Positions 26,052-37,571 of a stretch of 64,000 nucleotides of DNA are shown one piece after another. A program made the position numbers and the translations under genes. Below the pieces are notes generated by a model. The model searched no databases. It had not been told where the DNA came from and worked only from the letters and a program-made list of their open reading frames with translations. The stretch comes from Euonymus europaeus (taxonomy: Eukaryota > Streptophyta > Magnoliopsida > Celastrales > Celastraceae), in assembly GCA_963580455.1 (NCBI GenBank), contig OY756970.1, forward strand, positions 8,990,001-9,054,000. Direction: 5' to 3'. Position 1 is the first letter of the stretch, and each line of letters opens with the position of its first letter.

Positions 26052-27012
26052 GGTGTATACTCTTTATTGTTCTTCTATTTCAAATTTTACGATTATAAGC
26101 TTCCTAGATTATTTCAATGCCAAAACTCCAACTTTCTACGACAAATGGATAAAACCGTTTAAAGCTCCTCTATAGAGTGAGTTGAACAACTACGGACTAT
26201 CAAAGTTGCTCGGTGTACACTTTTTTATTGTTCTTCTATTTCAAATTTTACGAGTATAAGCTTCCTAGATTATTTCGATGCCAAAACCCCAACTTTCTAT
26301 GAAAAATGGACAAAACCATTTAAGGTTCCTCCATAGTGTGAGTTGAGCAACTGCGGACTATCAAAGTTGCTCGATGTACACTTTGTATTGTTCTTCTATG
26401 TCAAATTTTACGAGTATAAGCTTCCTAGATTATTTCGATGCCAAAACCCCAACTATCAATGAAAAATGGACAAAACCGTTAAAAGCTACTTCATAGTGAG
26501 AGTTGAGCAATTCCGGACCATCAAAGTTGCTCGATGTACACTTTTTATTGTTCTTCTATGTAAAATTTCATGAGCATAAGCTTCCTAGATTATTTCGATG
26601 CCAAAACCCCAACTTTCTATTAAAAATGGACAAAACCATTTAAAGTTCCTCCATAGTGTGAGTTGAGCAACTACGAACTATCAAAGTTGCTCGGCGTACA
26701 CTTTTTATTGTTCTTCTATGTCAAATTTCACGAGCATAAGCTTCCTAGATTAATTCGATTCCAAAACCCCAACTTTCTATGACAAATGGACAAAACCGTT
26801 AAAAGCTACTTCATAGTGAGACTTGAGCAATTCCGGACCATCAATGTTGCTCGGTGTACACTTTTTATTCTTCTTCTATGTCAAATTTCACGAGCATAAA
26901 CTTCATAGATTATTTCGATGCCAAAACCCCGACTTTCTATGACAAATGGACAAAACCGTTTAAAGCTCCTATATAGAGTGAGTTGAGCAACTTCGGACTA
27001 TCAAAGTTGCTC

Positions 27013-27172
27013 GGTGTACACTTTTTATTGTTCTTCTTTGTCAAATTTCACGAGCATAAGCTTCCTAGATTATTTCGATGCCAAAACCCCAACTTTTTAT
27101 GACAAATGGACAAAACCGTTTAAAGCTCCTCTATAGAGTGAGTTGAGCAACTACGGACTATCAAAGTTGCTC
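27013..27172 (+). repeat. Representative class A monomer (exactly 160 bp)
   Basis: This copy is close to the array consensus and is given as a reference phase, starting at the GG before TGTACAC. In order it has a T-rich stretch with TTCTTC, a caaatttcacgag block, the HindIII site at 27058-27063, the gattatttcgatgcc block, two CAAAA motifs, TTTAAA at 27119-27124, the palindrome CTCTATAGAG at 27129-27138, and an 8 bp inverted repeat at 27145-27152 and 27165-27172. By hand count GC is about 37%. No frame stays open through it: the TAG and TGA triplets in tatagagtgagttgag close the + frames. It is type R of the 13-mer. Confidence 0.95.
27058..27063. other. Conserved HindIII site (AAGCTT), one per monomer
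   Basis: AAGCTT sits at a fixed position about 45 bases after the monomer start and is retained in nearly all of the copies I read. The main systematic exception is type X, where the site reads aagcatctag or the following bases are shortened to aagcttctag. The example given is in the reference monomer. Confidence 0.9.
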
Positions 27173-27181
27173 GGTGTACAC
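27129..27181. repeat. Palindrome cluster of the monomer (three dyads in 53 bp)
   Basis: Three perfect dyads follow one another: CTCTATAGAG (27129-27138), GAGCAACT paired with AGTTGCTC across a 12 nt loop (27145-27152 and 27165-27172), and GTGTACAC (27174-27181), which opens the next monomer. This layout recurs in most class A monomers. The remaining ~107 bases of the monomer hold only AAGCTT and TTTAAA as clear palindromes. Short dyads of this kind have been discussed as non-B-DNA candidates at centromeres; that role here is inference. Confidence 0.85.
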
Positions 27182-27812
27182 TTTTTATTGTTCTTCTATT
27201 TCAAATTTTACGAGTATTAGGTTCCTAGATTATTTCGATGCCAAAACCCCAACTATCAATGAAAAATGGACAAAACCGTTAAAAGCTACTTCATAGTGAG
27301 ACTTGAGCAATTCCGGACCATCAAAGTTGCTCGGTGTACACCTTTTATTGTTTTTCTATGTCAAATTTCACGAGCATAAGCTTCATAGATTATTTCGATG
27401 CCAAAACCCCAACTTTCTATGACAAATGGACAAAACCGTTTAAAGCTCCTATATAGAGTGAGTTGAGCAACTTCGGACTATCAAAGTTGCTCGGTTTACA
27501 CTTTTTATTGTTCTTCTATGTCAAATTTCACGAGCATAAGCTTCCTAGATTATTTCGATGCCAAAACCCCAACTTTCTATGACAAATGGACAAAACCGTT
27601 TAAAGCTCCTCTATAGAGTGAGTTAAGCAACTACGGACTATCAAAGTTGCTCGGTGTACACTTTTTATTGTTCTTCTATTTCAAATTTTACGAGGATAAG
27701 CTTCCTAGATTATTTCGATGCCAAAACACCAATTTTCTATGACAAATTAACAAAACCGTTTAAAGCTCCTCCGTAGATTGAGTTGAGCAACTTCGGACTA
27801 TTAAAGTTGCTC

Positions 27813-29893
27813 GGTGTATACTCTTTATTGTTCTTCTATTTCAAATTTTACGATTATAAGCTTCCTAGATTATTTCAATGCCAAAACTCCAACTTTCTAC
27901 GACAAATGGATAAAACCGTTTAAAGCTCCTCTATAGAGTGAGTTGAGCAACTACGGACTATCAAAGTTGCTCGGTGTACACTTTTTTATTGTTCTTCTAT
28001 TTCAAATTTTACGAGTATAAGCTTCCTAGATTATTTCGATGCCAAAACCTCAACTTTCTATGAAAAATGGACAAAACCATTTAAAGTTCCTCCATAGTGT
28101 GAGTTGAGCAACTGCGGACTATCAAAGTTGCTCGATGTACACTTTGTATTGTTCTTCTATGTCAAATTTTACGAGTATAAGCTTCCTAGATTATTTCGAT
28201 GCCAAAACCCCAACTATCAATGAAAAATGGACAAAACCGTTAAAAGCTACTTCATAGTGAGAGTTGAGCAATTCCGGACCATCAAAGTTGCTCGATGTAC
28301 ACTTTTTATTGTTCTTCTATGTAAAATTTCATGAGCATAAGCTTCCTAGATTATTTCGATGCCAAAACCCCAACTTTCTATGACAAATGGACAAAATCGT
28401 TTAAAGCTCCTCTATAGAGTCAGTTGAGCAACTCCGGACTATCAAAGTTGCTCGGCGTACACTTTTTATTGTTCTTCTATGTCAAATTTCACGAGCATAA
28501 GCTTCCTAGATTAATTCGATGCCAAAACCCCAACTTTCTATGACAAATGGACAAAACCGTTTAAAGCTCCTCTATAGAGTGAGTTGAGCAACTACGGACT
28601 ATCAAAGTTGCTCGGTGTACACTTTTTATTGTTCTTCTATTTCAAATTTTATGAGGATAAGCTTCCTAAATTATTTCGATGCCAAAACCCCAACTTTCTA
28701 TTAAAAATGGACAAAACCATTTAAAGTTCCTCCATAGTGTGAGTTGAGCAACTACGAACTATCAAAGTTGCTCGGCGTACACTTTTTATTGTTCTTCTAT
28801 GTCAGATTTTACGAGTATAAGCTTCCTAGATTATTTCGATGCCAAAACCCCAACTATCAATGACAAATGGACAAAACCGTTAAAAGCTACTTCATAGTGA
28901 GACTTGAGCAATTCCGGACCATCAATGTTGCTCGGTGTACACTTTTTATTGTTCTTCTATGTCAAATTTCACGAGCATAAGCTTCATAGATTATTTCGAT
29001 GCCAAAACCCCGACTTTCTATGACAAATGGACAAAACCGTTTAAAGCTCCTATATAGAGTGAGTTGAGCAACTTCGGACTATCAAAGTTGCTCGGTGTAC
29101 ACTTTTTATTGTTCTTCTTTGTCAAATTTCACGAGCATAAGCTTCCTAGATTATTTCGATGCCAAAACCCCAACTTTCTATGACAAATGGACAAAACCGT
29201 TTAAAGCTCCTCTATAGAGTGAGTTGAGCAACTACGGACTATCAAAGTTGCTCGGTGTACACTTTTTATTGTTCTTCTATTTCAAATTTTACGAGTATAA
29301 GCTTCCTAGATTATTTCGATGCCAAAACCCCAACTATCAATGAAAAATGGACAAAACCGTTAAAAGCTACTTCATAGTGAGACTTGAGCAATTCCGGACC
29401 ATCAAAGTTGCTCGGTGTACACCTTTTATTGTTTTTCTATGTCAAATTTCACGAGCATAAGCTTCATAGATTATTTCGATGCCAAAACCCCAACTTTCTA
29501 TGACAAATGGACAAAACCGTTTAAAGCTCCTATATAGAGTGAGTTGAGCAACTTCGGACTATCAAAGTTGCTCGGTTTACACTTTTTATTGTTCTTCTAT
29601 GTCAAATTTCACGAGCATAAGCTTCCTAGATTATTTCGATGCCAAAACCCCAACTTTCTATGACAAATGGACAAAACCGTTTAAAGCTCCTCTATAGAGT
29701 GAGTTAAGCAACTACGGACTATCAAAGTTGCTCGGTGTACACTTTTTATTGTTCTTCTATTTCAAATTTTACGAGGATAAGCTTCCTAGATTATTTCGAT
29801 GCCAAAACACCAATTTTCTATGACAAATTAACAAAACCGTTTAAAGCCCCTCCGTAGATTGAGTTGAGCAACTTCGGACTATTAAAGTTGCTC
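27813..29893 (+). repeat. HOR copy 2: canonical 13-mer (2,081 bp), chimeric O
   Basis: All thirteen types J to V are present in order. The O monomer starts normally (ttttatgagg) but from about 28690 matches the altered M of copy 1 (ctattaaaaatgg, accatttaaagttcc, aactacgaac, ggcgtacac). Its length is exactly 13 x 160 plus the extra T of K. Confidence 0.9.
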
Positions 29894-32132
29894 GGTGTAT
29901 ACTCTTTATTGTTCTTCTATTTCAAATTTTACGATTATAAGCTTCCTAGATTATTTCAATGCCAAAACTCCAACTTTCTACGACAAATGGATAAAACCGT
30001 TTAAAGCTCCTCTATAGAGTGAGTTGAGCAACTACGGACTATCAAAGTTGCTCGGTGTACACTTTTTTATTGTTCTTCTATTTCAAATTTTACGAGTATA
30101 AGCTTCCTAGATTATTTCGATGCCAAAACCCCAACTTTCTATGAAAAATGGACAAAACCATTTAAAGTTCCTCCATAGTGTGAGTTGAGCAACTGCGGAC
30201 TATCAAAGTTGCTCGATGTACACTTTGTATTGTTCTTCTATGTCAAATTTTACGAGTATAAGCTTCCTAGATTATTTCGATGCCAAAACCCCAACTATCA
30301 ATGAAAAATGGACAAAACCGTTAAAAGCTACTTCATAGTGAGAGTTGAGCAATTCCGGACCATCAAAGTTGCTCGGTGTACACTTTTTATTGTTCTTCTA
30401 TGTAAAATTTCATGAGCATAAGCTTCCTAGATTATTTCGATGCCAAAACCCAACTTTCTATGACAAATGGACAAAATCGTTTAAAGCTCCTCTATAGAGT
30501 CAGTTGAGCAACTACGGACTATCAAAGTTGCTCGGCGTACATTTTTTATTGTTCTTCTATGTCAAATTTCACGAGCATAAGCTTCCTAGATTAATTCGAT
30601 GCCAAAACCCCAACTTTCTATGACAAATGGACAAAACCGTTTAAAGCTCCTCTATAGAGTGAGTTGAGCAACTACAGACTATCAAAGTTGCTCGGTGTAC
30701 ACTTTTTATTGTTCTTCTATTTCAAATTTTATGAGGATAAGTTTCCTAGATTATTTCGATGCCAAAACACCAACTTTCTATGACCAATTAACAAAACCGT
30801 TAAAGCTCCTCCATTGAGTGAGTTGGGCAACTTCGGACAATCAAAGTTGCTCGGTGTACACTTTTTATTGTTCTTCTTTGTCAGATTTTACGAGTATAAG
30901 CTTCCTAGATTATTTCGATGCCAAAACCCCAACTATCAATGACAAATGGACAAAACCGTTAAAAGCTACTTCATAGTGAGAGTTGAGCAATTCCGGACCA
31001 TCAATGTTGCTCGGTGTACACTTTTTATTGTTCTTCTATGTCAAATTTCACGAGCATAAGCTTCATAGATTATTTCGATGCCAAAACCTCGACTTTCTAT
31101 GACAAATGGACAAAACCGTTTAAAGCAATTATATAGAGTGAGTTGAGCAACTTCGGACTATCAAAGTTGCTTGGTGTACACTTTTTATTGTTCTTCTTTG
31201 TCAAATTTCACGAGCATAAGCTTCCTAGATTATTTCGATGCCAAAACCCCAACTTTCTATGACAAATGGACAAAACCGTTTAAAGCTCCTCTATAGAGTG
31301 AGTTGAGCAACTACGGACTATCAAAGTTGCTCGGTGTACACTTTTTATTGTTCTTCTATTTCAAATTTTACGAGTATAAGCTTCCTAGATTATTTCGATG
31401 CCAAAACCCCAACTATCAATGAAAAATGGACAAAACCGTTAAAAGCTACTTCATAGTGAGACTTGAGCAATTCCGGACCATCAAAGTTGCTCGGTGTACA
31501 CCTTTTATTGTTTTTCTATGTAAAATTTCATGAGCATAAGCTTCCTAGATTATTTCGATGCCAAAACCCCAACTATCAATGAAAAATGGACAAAACCGTT
31601 AAAAGCTACTTCATAGTGAGACTTGAGCAATTCCGGACCATCAAAGTTGCTCGGTGTACACCTTTTATTGTTTTTCTATGTCAAATTTCACGAGCATAAG
31701 CTTCATAGATTATTTCGATGCCAAAACCCCAACTTTCTATGAAAAATGGACAAAACCGTTTAAAGCTCCTATATAGAGTGAGTTGAGCAACTTCGGACTA
31801 TCAAAGTTGCTCGGTTTACACTTTTTATTGTTCTTCTATGTCAAATTTCACGAGCATAAGCTTCCTAGATTATTTCGATGCCAAAACCCCAACTTTCTAT
31901 GACAAATGGACAAAACCGTTTAAAGCTCCTCTATAGAGTGAGTTAAGCAACTACGGACTATCAAAGTTGCTCGGTGTACACTTTTTATTGTTCTTCTATT
32001 TCAAATTTTACGAGGATAAGCTTCCTAGATTATTTCGATGCCAAAACACCAATTTTCTATGACAAATTAACAAAACCGTTTAAAGCTCCTCCGTAGATTG
32101 AGTTGAGCAACTTCGGACTATTAAAGTTGCTC
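29894..32132 (+). repeat. HOR copy 3: 14-mer (2,239 bp), one inserted monomer
   Basis: This is the canonical order plus one extra monomer near 31500-31660 that joins a T-type start (cacctttt, gttttt) with an M-type middle (tgtaaaatttcatgag) and an S-type end. Two one-base deletions (near 30450 in M and near 30800 in O) explain the length. It shares many private variants with copy 4. Confidence 0.88.
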
Positions 32133-34212
32133 GGTGTATACTCTTTATTGTTCTTCTATTTCAAATTTTACGATTATAAGCTTCCTAGATTATTTCAATG
32201 CCAAAACTCCAACTTTCTACGACAAATGGATAAAACCGTTTAAAGCTCCTCTATAGAGTGAGTTGAGCAACTACGGACTATCAAAGTTGCTCGGTGTACA
32301 CTTTTTTATTGTTCTTCTATTTCAAATTTTACGAGTATAGGCTTCCTAGATTATTTCGATGCCAAAACCCCAACTTTCTATGAAAAATGGACAAAACCAT
32401 TTAAAGTTCCTCCATAGTGTGAGTTGAGCAACTGCGGACTATCAAAGTTGCTCGATGTACACTTTGTATTGTTCTTCTATGTCAAATTTTACGAGTATAA
32501 GCTTCCTAGATTATTTCGATGCCAAAACCCCAACTATCAATGAAAAATGGACAAAACCGTTAAAAGCTACTTCATAGTGAGAGTTGAGCAATTCCGGACC
32601 ATCAAAGTTGCTCGGTGTACACTTTTTATTGTTCTTCTATGTAAAATTTCATGAGCATAAGCTTCCTAGATTATTTCGATGCCAAAACCCCAACTTTCTA
32701 TGACAAATGGACAAAATCGTTTAAAGCTCCTCTATAGAGTCAGTTGAGCAACTACGGACTATCAAAGTTGCTCGGCGTACATTTTTTATTGTTCTTCTAT
32801 GTCAAATTTCACGAGCATAAGCTTCCTAGATTAATTCGATGCCAGAACCCCAACTTTCTATGACAAAAGGACAAAACCGTTTAAAGCTCCTCTATAGAGT
32901 GAGTTGAGCAACTACAGACTATCAAAGTTGCTCGGTGTACACTTTTTATTGTTCTTCTATTTCAAATTTTATGAGGATAAGTTTCCTAGATTATTTCGAT
33001 GCCAAAACACAAACTTTCTATGACCAATTAACAAAACCGTTAAAGCTCCTCCATTGAGTGAATTGGGCAACTTCGGACAATCAAAGTTGCTCGGTGTACA
33101 CTTTTTATTGTTCTTCTTTGTCAGATTTTACGAGTATAAGCTTCCTAGATTATTTCGATGCCAAAACCCCAACTATCAATGACAAATGGACAAAACCGTT
33201 AAAAGCTACTTCATAGTGAGACTTGAGCAATTGCGGACCATCAATGTTGCTCGGTGTACACTTTTTATTGTTCTTCTATGTAAAATTTCACGAGCATAAG
33301 CTTCATAGATTATTTCGATGCCAAAACCCCGACTTTCTATGACAAATGGACAAAACCGTTTAAAGCAATTATATAGAGTGAGTTGAGCAACTTCGGACTA
33401 TCAAAGTTGCTTGGTGTACACTTTTTATTGTTCTTCTTTGTCAAATTTCACGAGCATAAGCTTCCTAGATTATTTCGATGCCAAAACCCCAACTTTCTAT
33501 GACAAATGGACAAAATCGTTTAAAGCTCCTCTATAGAGTGAGTTGAGCAACTACGGACTATCAAAGTTGCTCGGTGTACACTTTTTATTGTTCTTCTATT
33601 TCAAATTTTACGAGTATAAGCTTCCTAGATTATTTCGATGCCAAAACCCCAACTATCAATGAAAAATGGACAAAACCGTTAAAAGCTACTTCATAGTGAG
33701 ACTTGAGCAATTCCGGACCATCAAAGTTGCTCGATGTACACCTTTTATTGTTTTTCTATGTCAAATTTCACGAGCATAAGCTTCATAGATTATTTCGATG
33801 CCAAAACCCCAACTTTCTATGGCAAATGGACAAAACCGTTTAAAGCGCCTATATAGAGTGAGTTGAGCAACTTCGGACTATCAAAGTTGCTCGGTTTACA
33901 CTTTTTATTGTTCTTCTATGTCAAATTTCACGAGCATAAGCTTCCTAGATTATTTCGATGCCAAAACCCCAACTTTCTATGACAAATGGACAAAACCGTT
34001 TAAAGCTCCTCTATAGAGTGAGTTAAGCAACTACGGACTATCAATGTTGCTCGGTGTACACTTTTTATTGTTCTTCTATTTCAAATTTTACGAGGATAAG
34101 CTTCCTAGATTATTTCGATGCCAAAACACCAATTTTCTATGACAAATTAACAAAACCGTTTAAAGCTCCTCCGTAGATTGAGTTGAGCAACTTCGGACTA
34201 TTAAAGTTGCTC
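32133..34212 (+). repeat. HOR copy 4: 13-mer (2,080 bp)
   Basis: The order is canonical. A one-base deletion in O (ccgttaaagctcctcc) cancels the extra T of K. Private states shared with copy 3 include gtacattttttattg in N, gtttcctag in O, gcaattatatag in Q and gcttggtgtac at the R start. Confidence 0.9.
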
Positions 34213-37200
34213 GGTGTATACTCTTTATTGTTCTTCTATTTCAAATTTTACGATTATAAGCTTCCTAGATTATTTCAATGCCAAAACTCCAACTTTCTAC
34301 GACAAATGGATAAAACCGTTTAAAGCTCCTCTATAGAGTGAGTTGAGCAACTACGGACTATCAAAGTTGCTCGGTGTACACTTTTTTATTGTTCTTCTAT
34401 TTCAAATTTTACGAGTATAAGCTTCCTAGATTATTTCGATGCCAAAACCCCAACTTTCTATGAAAAATGGACAAAACCATTTAAAGTTCCTCCATAGTGT
34501 GAGTTGAGCAACTGCGGACTATCAAAGTTGCTCGATGTACACTTTGTATTGTTATTCTATCTCAAATTTTACGAGTATAAGCTTCCTAGATTATTTCGAT
34601 GCCAAAACCCCAACTATCAATGAAAAATGGACAAAACCGTTAAAAGCTACTTCATAGTGAGAGTTGAGCAATTCCGGACCATCAAAGTTGCTCGGTGTAC
34701 ACTTTTTATTGTTCTTCTATGTAAAATTTCATGAGCATAAGCTTCCTAGATTATTTCGATGCCAAAACCCCAACTTTCTATGACAAATGGGCAAAATCGT
34801 TTAAAGCTCCTCTATAGAGTCAGTTGAGCAACTACGGACTATCAAAGTTGCTCGGCGTACACTTTTTATTGTTCTTCTATGTCAAATTTCACGAGCATAA
34901 GCTTCCTAGATTAATTCGATGCCAAAACCCCAACTTTCTATGACAAATGGACAAAACCGTTTAAAGTTCCTCTATAGAGTGAGTTGAGCAACTACGGACT
35001 ATCAAAGTTGCTTGGTATACACTTTTTATTGTTCTTCTATTTCAAATTTTATGAGGATAAGCTTCCTAGATTATTTCGATGCCAAAACACCTACTTTCTA
35101 TGACCAATTAACAAAACCGTTTAAAGCTCCTCATTGAGTGAGTTTGGCAACTTCGGACAATCAAAGTTGCTCGGTGTACACTTTTTATTGTTCTTCTTTG
35201 TCAGATTTTACGAGTATAAGCTTCCTAGATTATTTCGATGCCAAAACCCCAACTATCAATGACAAATGGACAAAACCGTTAAAAGCTACTTCATAGTGAG
35301 ACTTGAGCAATTCCGGACCATCAATTTTGCTCGGTGTACACTTTTTATTGTTCTTCTATGTCAAATTTCACGAGCATAAGCTTCATAGATTATTTCGATG
35401 CCAAAACCCCGACTTTCTATGACAAATGGACAAAACCGTTTAAAGCTCCTATATAGAGTGAGTTGAGCAACTTCGGACTATCAAAGTTGCTCGGTGTACA
35501 CTTTTTATTGTTCTTCTTTGTCAAATTTCACGAGCATAAGCTTCCTAGATTATTTCGATGCCAAAACCCCAACTTTCTATGACAAATGGACAAAACCGTT
35601 TAAAGCTCCTCTATAGAGTGAGTTGAGCAACTACGGACTATCAAAGTTGCTCGGTGTACACTTTTTATTGTTCTTCTATTTCAAATTTTACGAGTATAAG
35701 CTTCCTAGATTATTTCGATGCCAAAACCCCAACTATCAATGAAAAATGGACAAAACCGTTAAAAGCTACTTCATAGTGAGAGTTGAGCAATTCCGGACCA
35801 TCAAAGTTGCTCGGTGTACACTTTTTATTGTTCTTCTATGTAAAATTTCATGAGCATAAGCTTCCTAGATTATTTCGATGCCAAAACCTCAACTTTCTAT
35901 GACAAATGGACAAAATCGTTTAAAGCTCCTCTATAGAGTCAGTTGAGCACCTACGGACTATCAAAGTTGCTCGGCGTACACTTTTTATTGTTCTTCTATG
36001 TCAAATTTCACGAGCATAAGCTTCCTAGATTATTTCGATGCCAAAACACCAACTTTCTATGACCAATTAACAAAACCGTTTAAAGCTCCTCCATTGAGTG
36101 AGTTGGGCAACTTCGGACAATCAAAGTTGCTCGGTGTACACTTTTTATTGTTCTTCTTTGTCAGATTTTACGAGTATAAGCTTCCTAGATTATTTCGATG
36201 CCAAAACCCCAACTATCAATGACAAATGGACAAAACCGTTAAAAGCTACTTCATAGTGAGACTTGAGCAATTCCGGACCATCAATGTTGCTCGGTGTACA
36301 CGTTTTATTGTTCTTCTATGTCAAATTTCACGAGCATAAGCTTCATAGATTATTTCGATGCCAAAACCCCGACTTTCTATGACAAATGGACAAAACCGTT
36401 TAAAGCTCCTATATAGAGTGAATTGAGCAACTTCGGACTATCAAAGTTGCTCGGTGTACACTTTTTATTGTTCTTCTTTGTCAAATTTCACGAGCATAAG
36501 CTTCCTAGATTATTTCGATGCCAAAACCCCAACTTTCTATGACAAATGGACAAAACCGTTTAAAGCTCCTCTATAGAGTGAGTTGAGCAACTACGGACTA
36601 TCAAAGTTGCTCGGTGTACACTTTTTATTGTTCTTCTATTTCAAATTTTACGAGTATAAGCTTCCTAGATTATTTCGATGCCAAAACCCCAACTATCAAT
36701 GAAAAATGGACAAAACCGTTAAAAGCTACTTCATAGTGAGACTTGAGCAATTCCGGACCATCAAAGTTGCTCGGTGTACACCTTTTATTGTTTTTCTATG
36801 TCAAATTTCACGAGCATAAGCTTCATAGATTATTTCGATGCCAAAACCCCAACTTTCTATGACAAATGGACAAAACCGTTTAAAGCTCCTATATAGAGTG
36901 AGTTGAGCAACTTCGGACTATAAGAGTTGCTCGGTTTACACTTTTTATTGTTCTTCTATGTCAAATTTCACGAGCATAAGCTTCCTAGATTATTTCGATG
37001 CCAAAACCCCAACTTTCTATGACAAATGGACAAAACCTTTATAGCTCCTCCAATGAGTGAGTTGAGCAACTTCGGACTATCAAAGTTGCTCGGTGTACAC
37101 TTTTTATTGTTCTTCTATTTCAAATTTTACGAGTATAAGCTTCCTAGATTATTTCGATGCCAAAACCCCAACTATCAATGACAAATGGACAAAACCGTTA

Positions 37201-37571
37201 AAAGCTACTTCATAGTGAGACTTGAGCAATTCCGGACCATCAAAGTTGCTCGGTGTACACTTTTTATTGTTCTTCTATGTCAAATTTCACGAGCAAAAGC
37301 TTCCTAGATTATTTCGATGCCAAAAACCCAACTTTTTATGACAAATGGACAAAACCGTTTAAAGCTCCTCTATAGAGTGAGTTGTGCAACTACGGAGTAT
37401 CAAAGTTGCACGGTGTACACTTTTTATATTTCTTCTATTTCAAATTTTACGAGGATAAGCTTCCTAGATTATTTCGATGCCAAAACACCAACTTTCTATG
37501 ACAAATTAACAAAACCGTTTAAAGCTCCTCCGTAGATTGAGTTGAGCAACTTCGGACTATTAAAGTTGCTC
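34213..37571 (+). repeat. HOR copy 5: 21-mer (3,359 bp)
   Basis: J-K-L-M-N-O-P-Q-R-S is followed by a second partial pass M-(N/O)-P-Q-R-S-T, then a U/Y fusion (aaaacctttatagctcc), Z, an unusual monomer with gagcaaaagc, and V. It looks like a 13-mer enlarged by an internal duplication of M to S and by import of a piece that otherwise occurs near 12140. Confidence 0.8.

Larger units (their letters stand above)
26052..27812 (+). repeat. HOR copy 1: 11-mer (1,761 bp), N and P fused, O absent
   Basis: Order J-K-L-M-(N/P)-Q-R-S-T-U-V. The M copy has a foreign 3' half (ctattaaaaatgg, accatttaaagttcc, aactacgaac). The monomer starting near 26693 begins as N (ggcgtacac, gattaattcgattcc) and ends as P (gagacttgag, ccatcaatgttgc), which removes O and half each of N and P. 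Confidence 0.85.

Noticed and set aside
27153..27172. CENP-B box-like match (ttcggacta fits TTCGNNNNA in monomers with cttcggac)
   Set aside because: Only the first half of the essential pattern fits; the required CGGG that should follow is absent (the sequence continues tcaaag). I do not call a CENP-B box.
27145..27181. Rho-independent terminator or structured RNA from the GAGCAACT/AGTTGCTC hairpin
   Set aside because: The stem is short and only half GC, and no T-run follows directly (GGTGTACAC intervenes). It occurs in every monomer without an associated gene.
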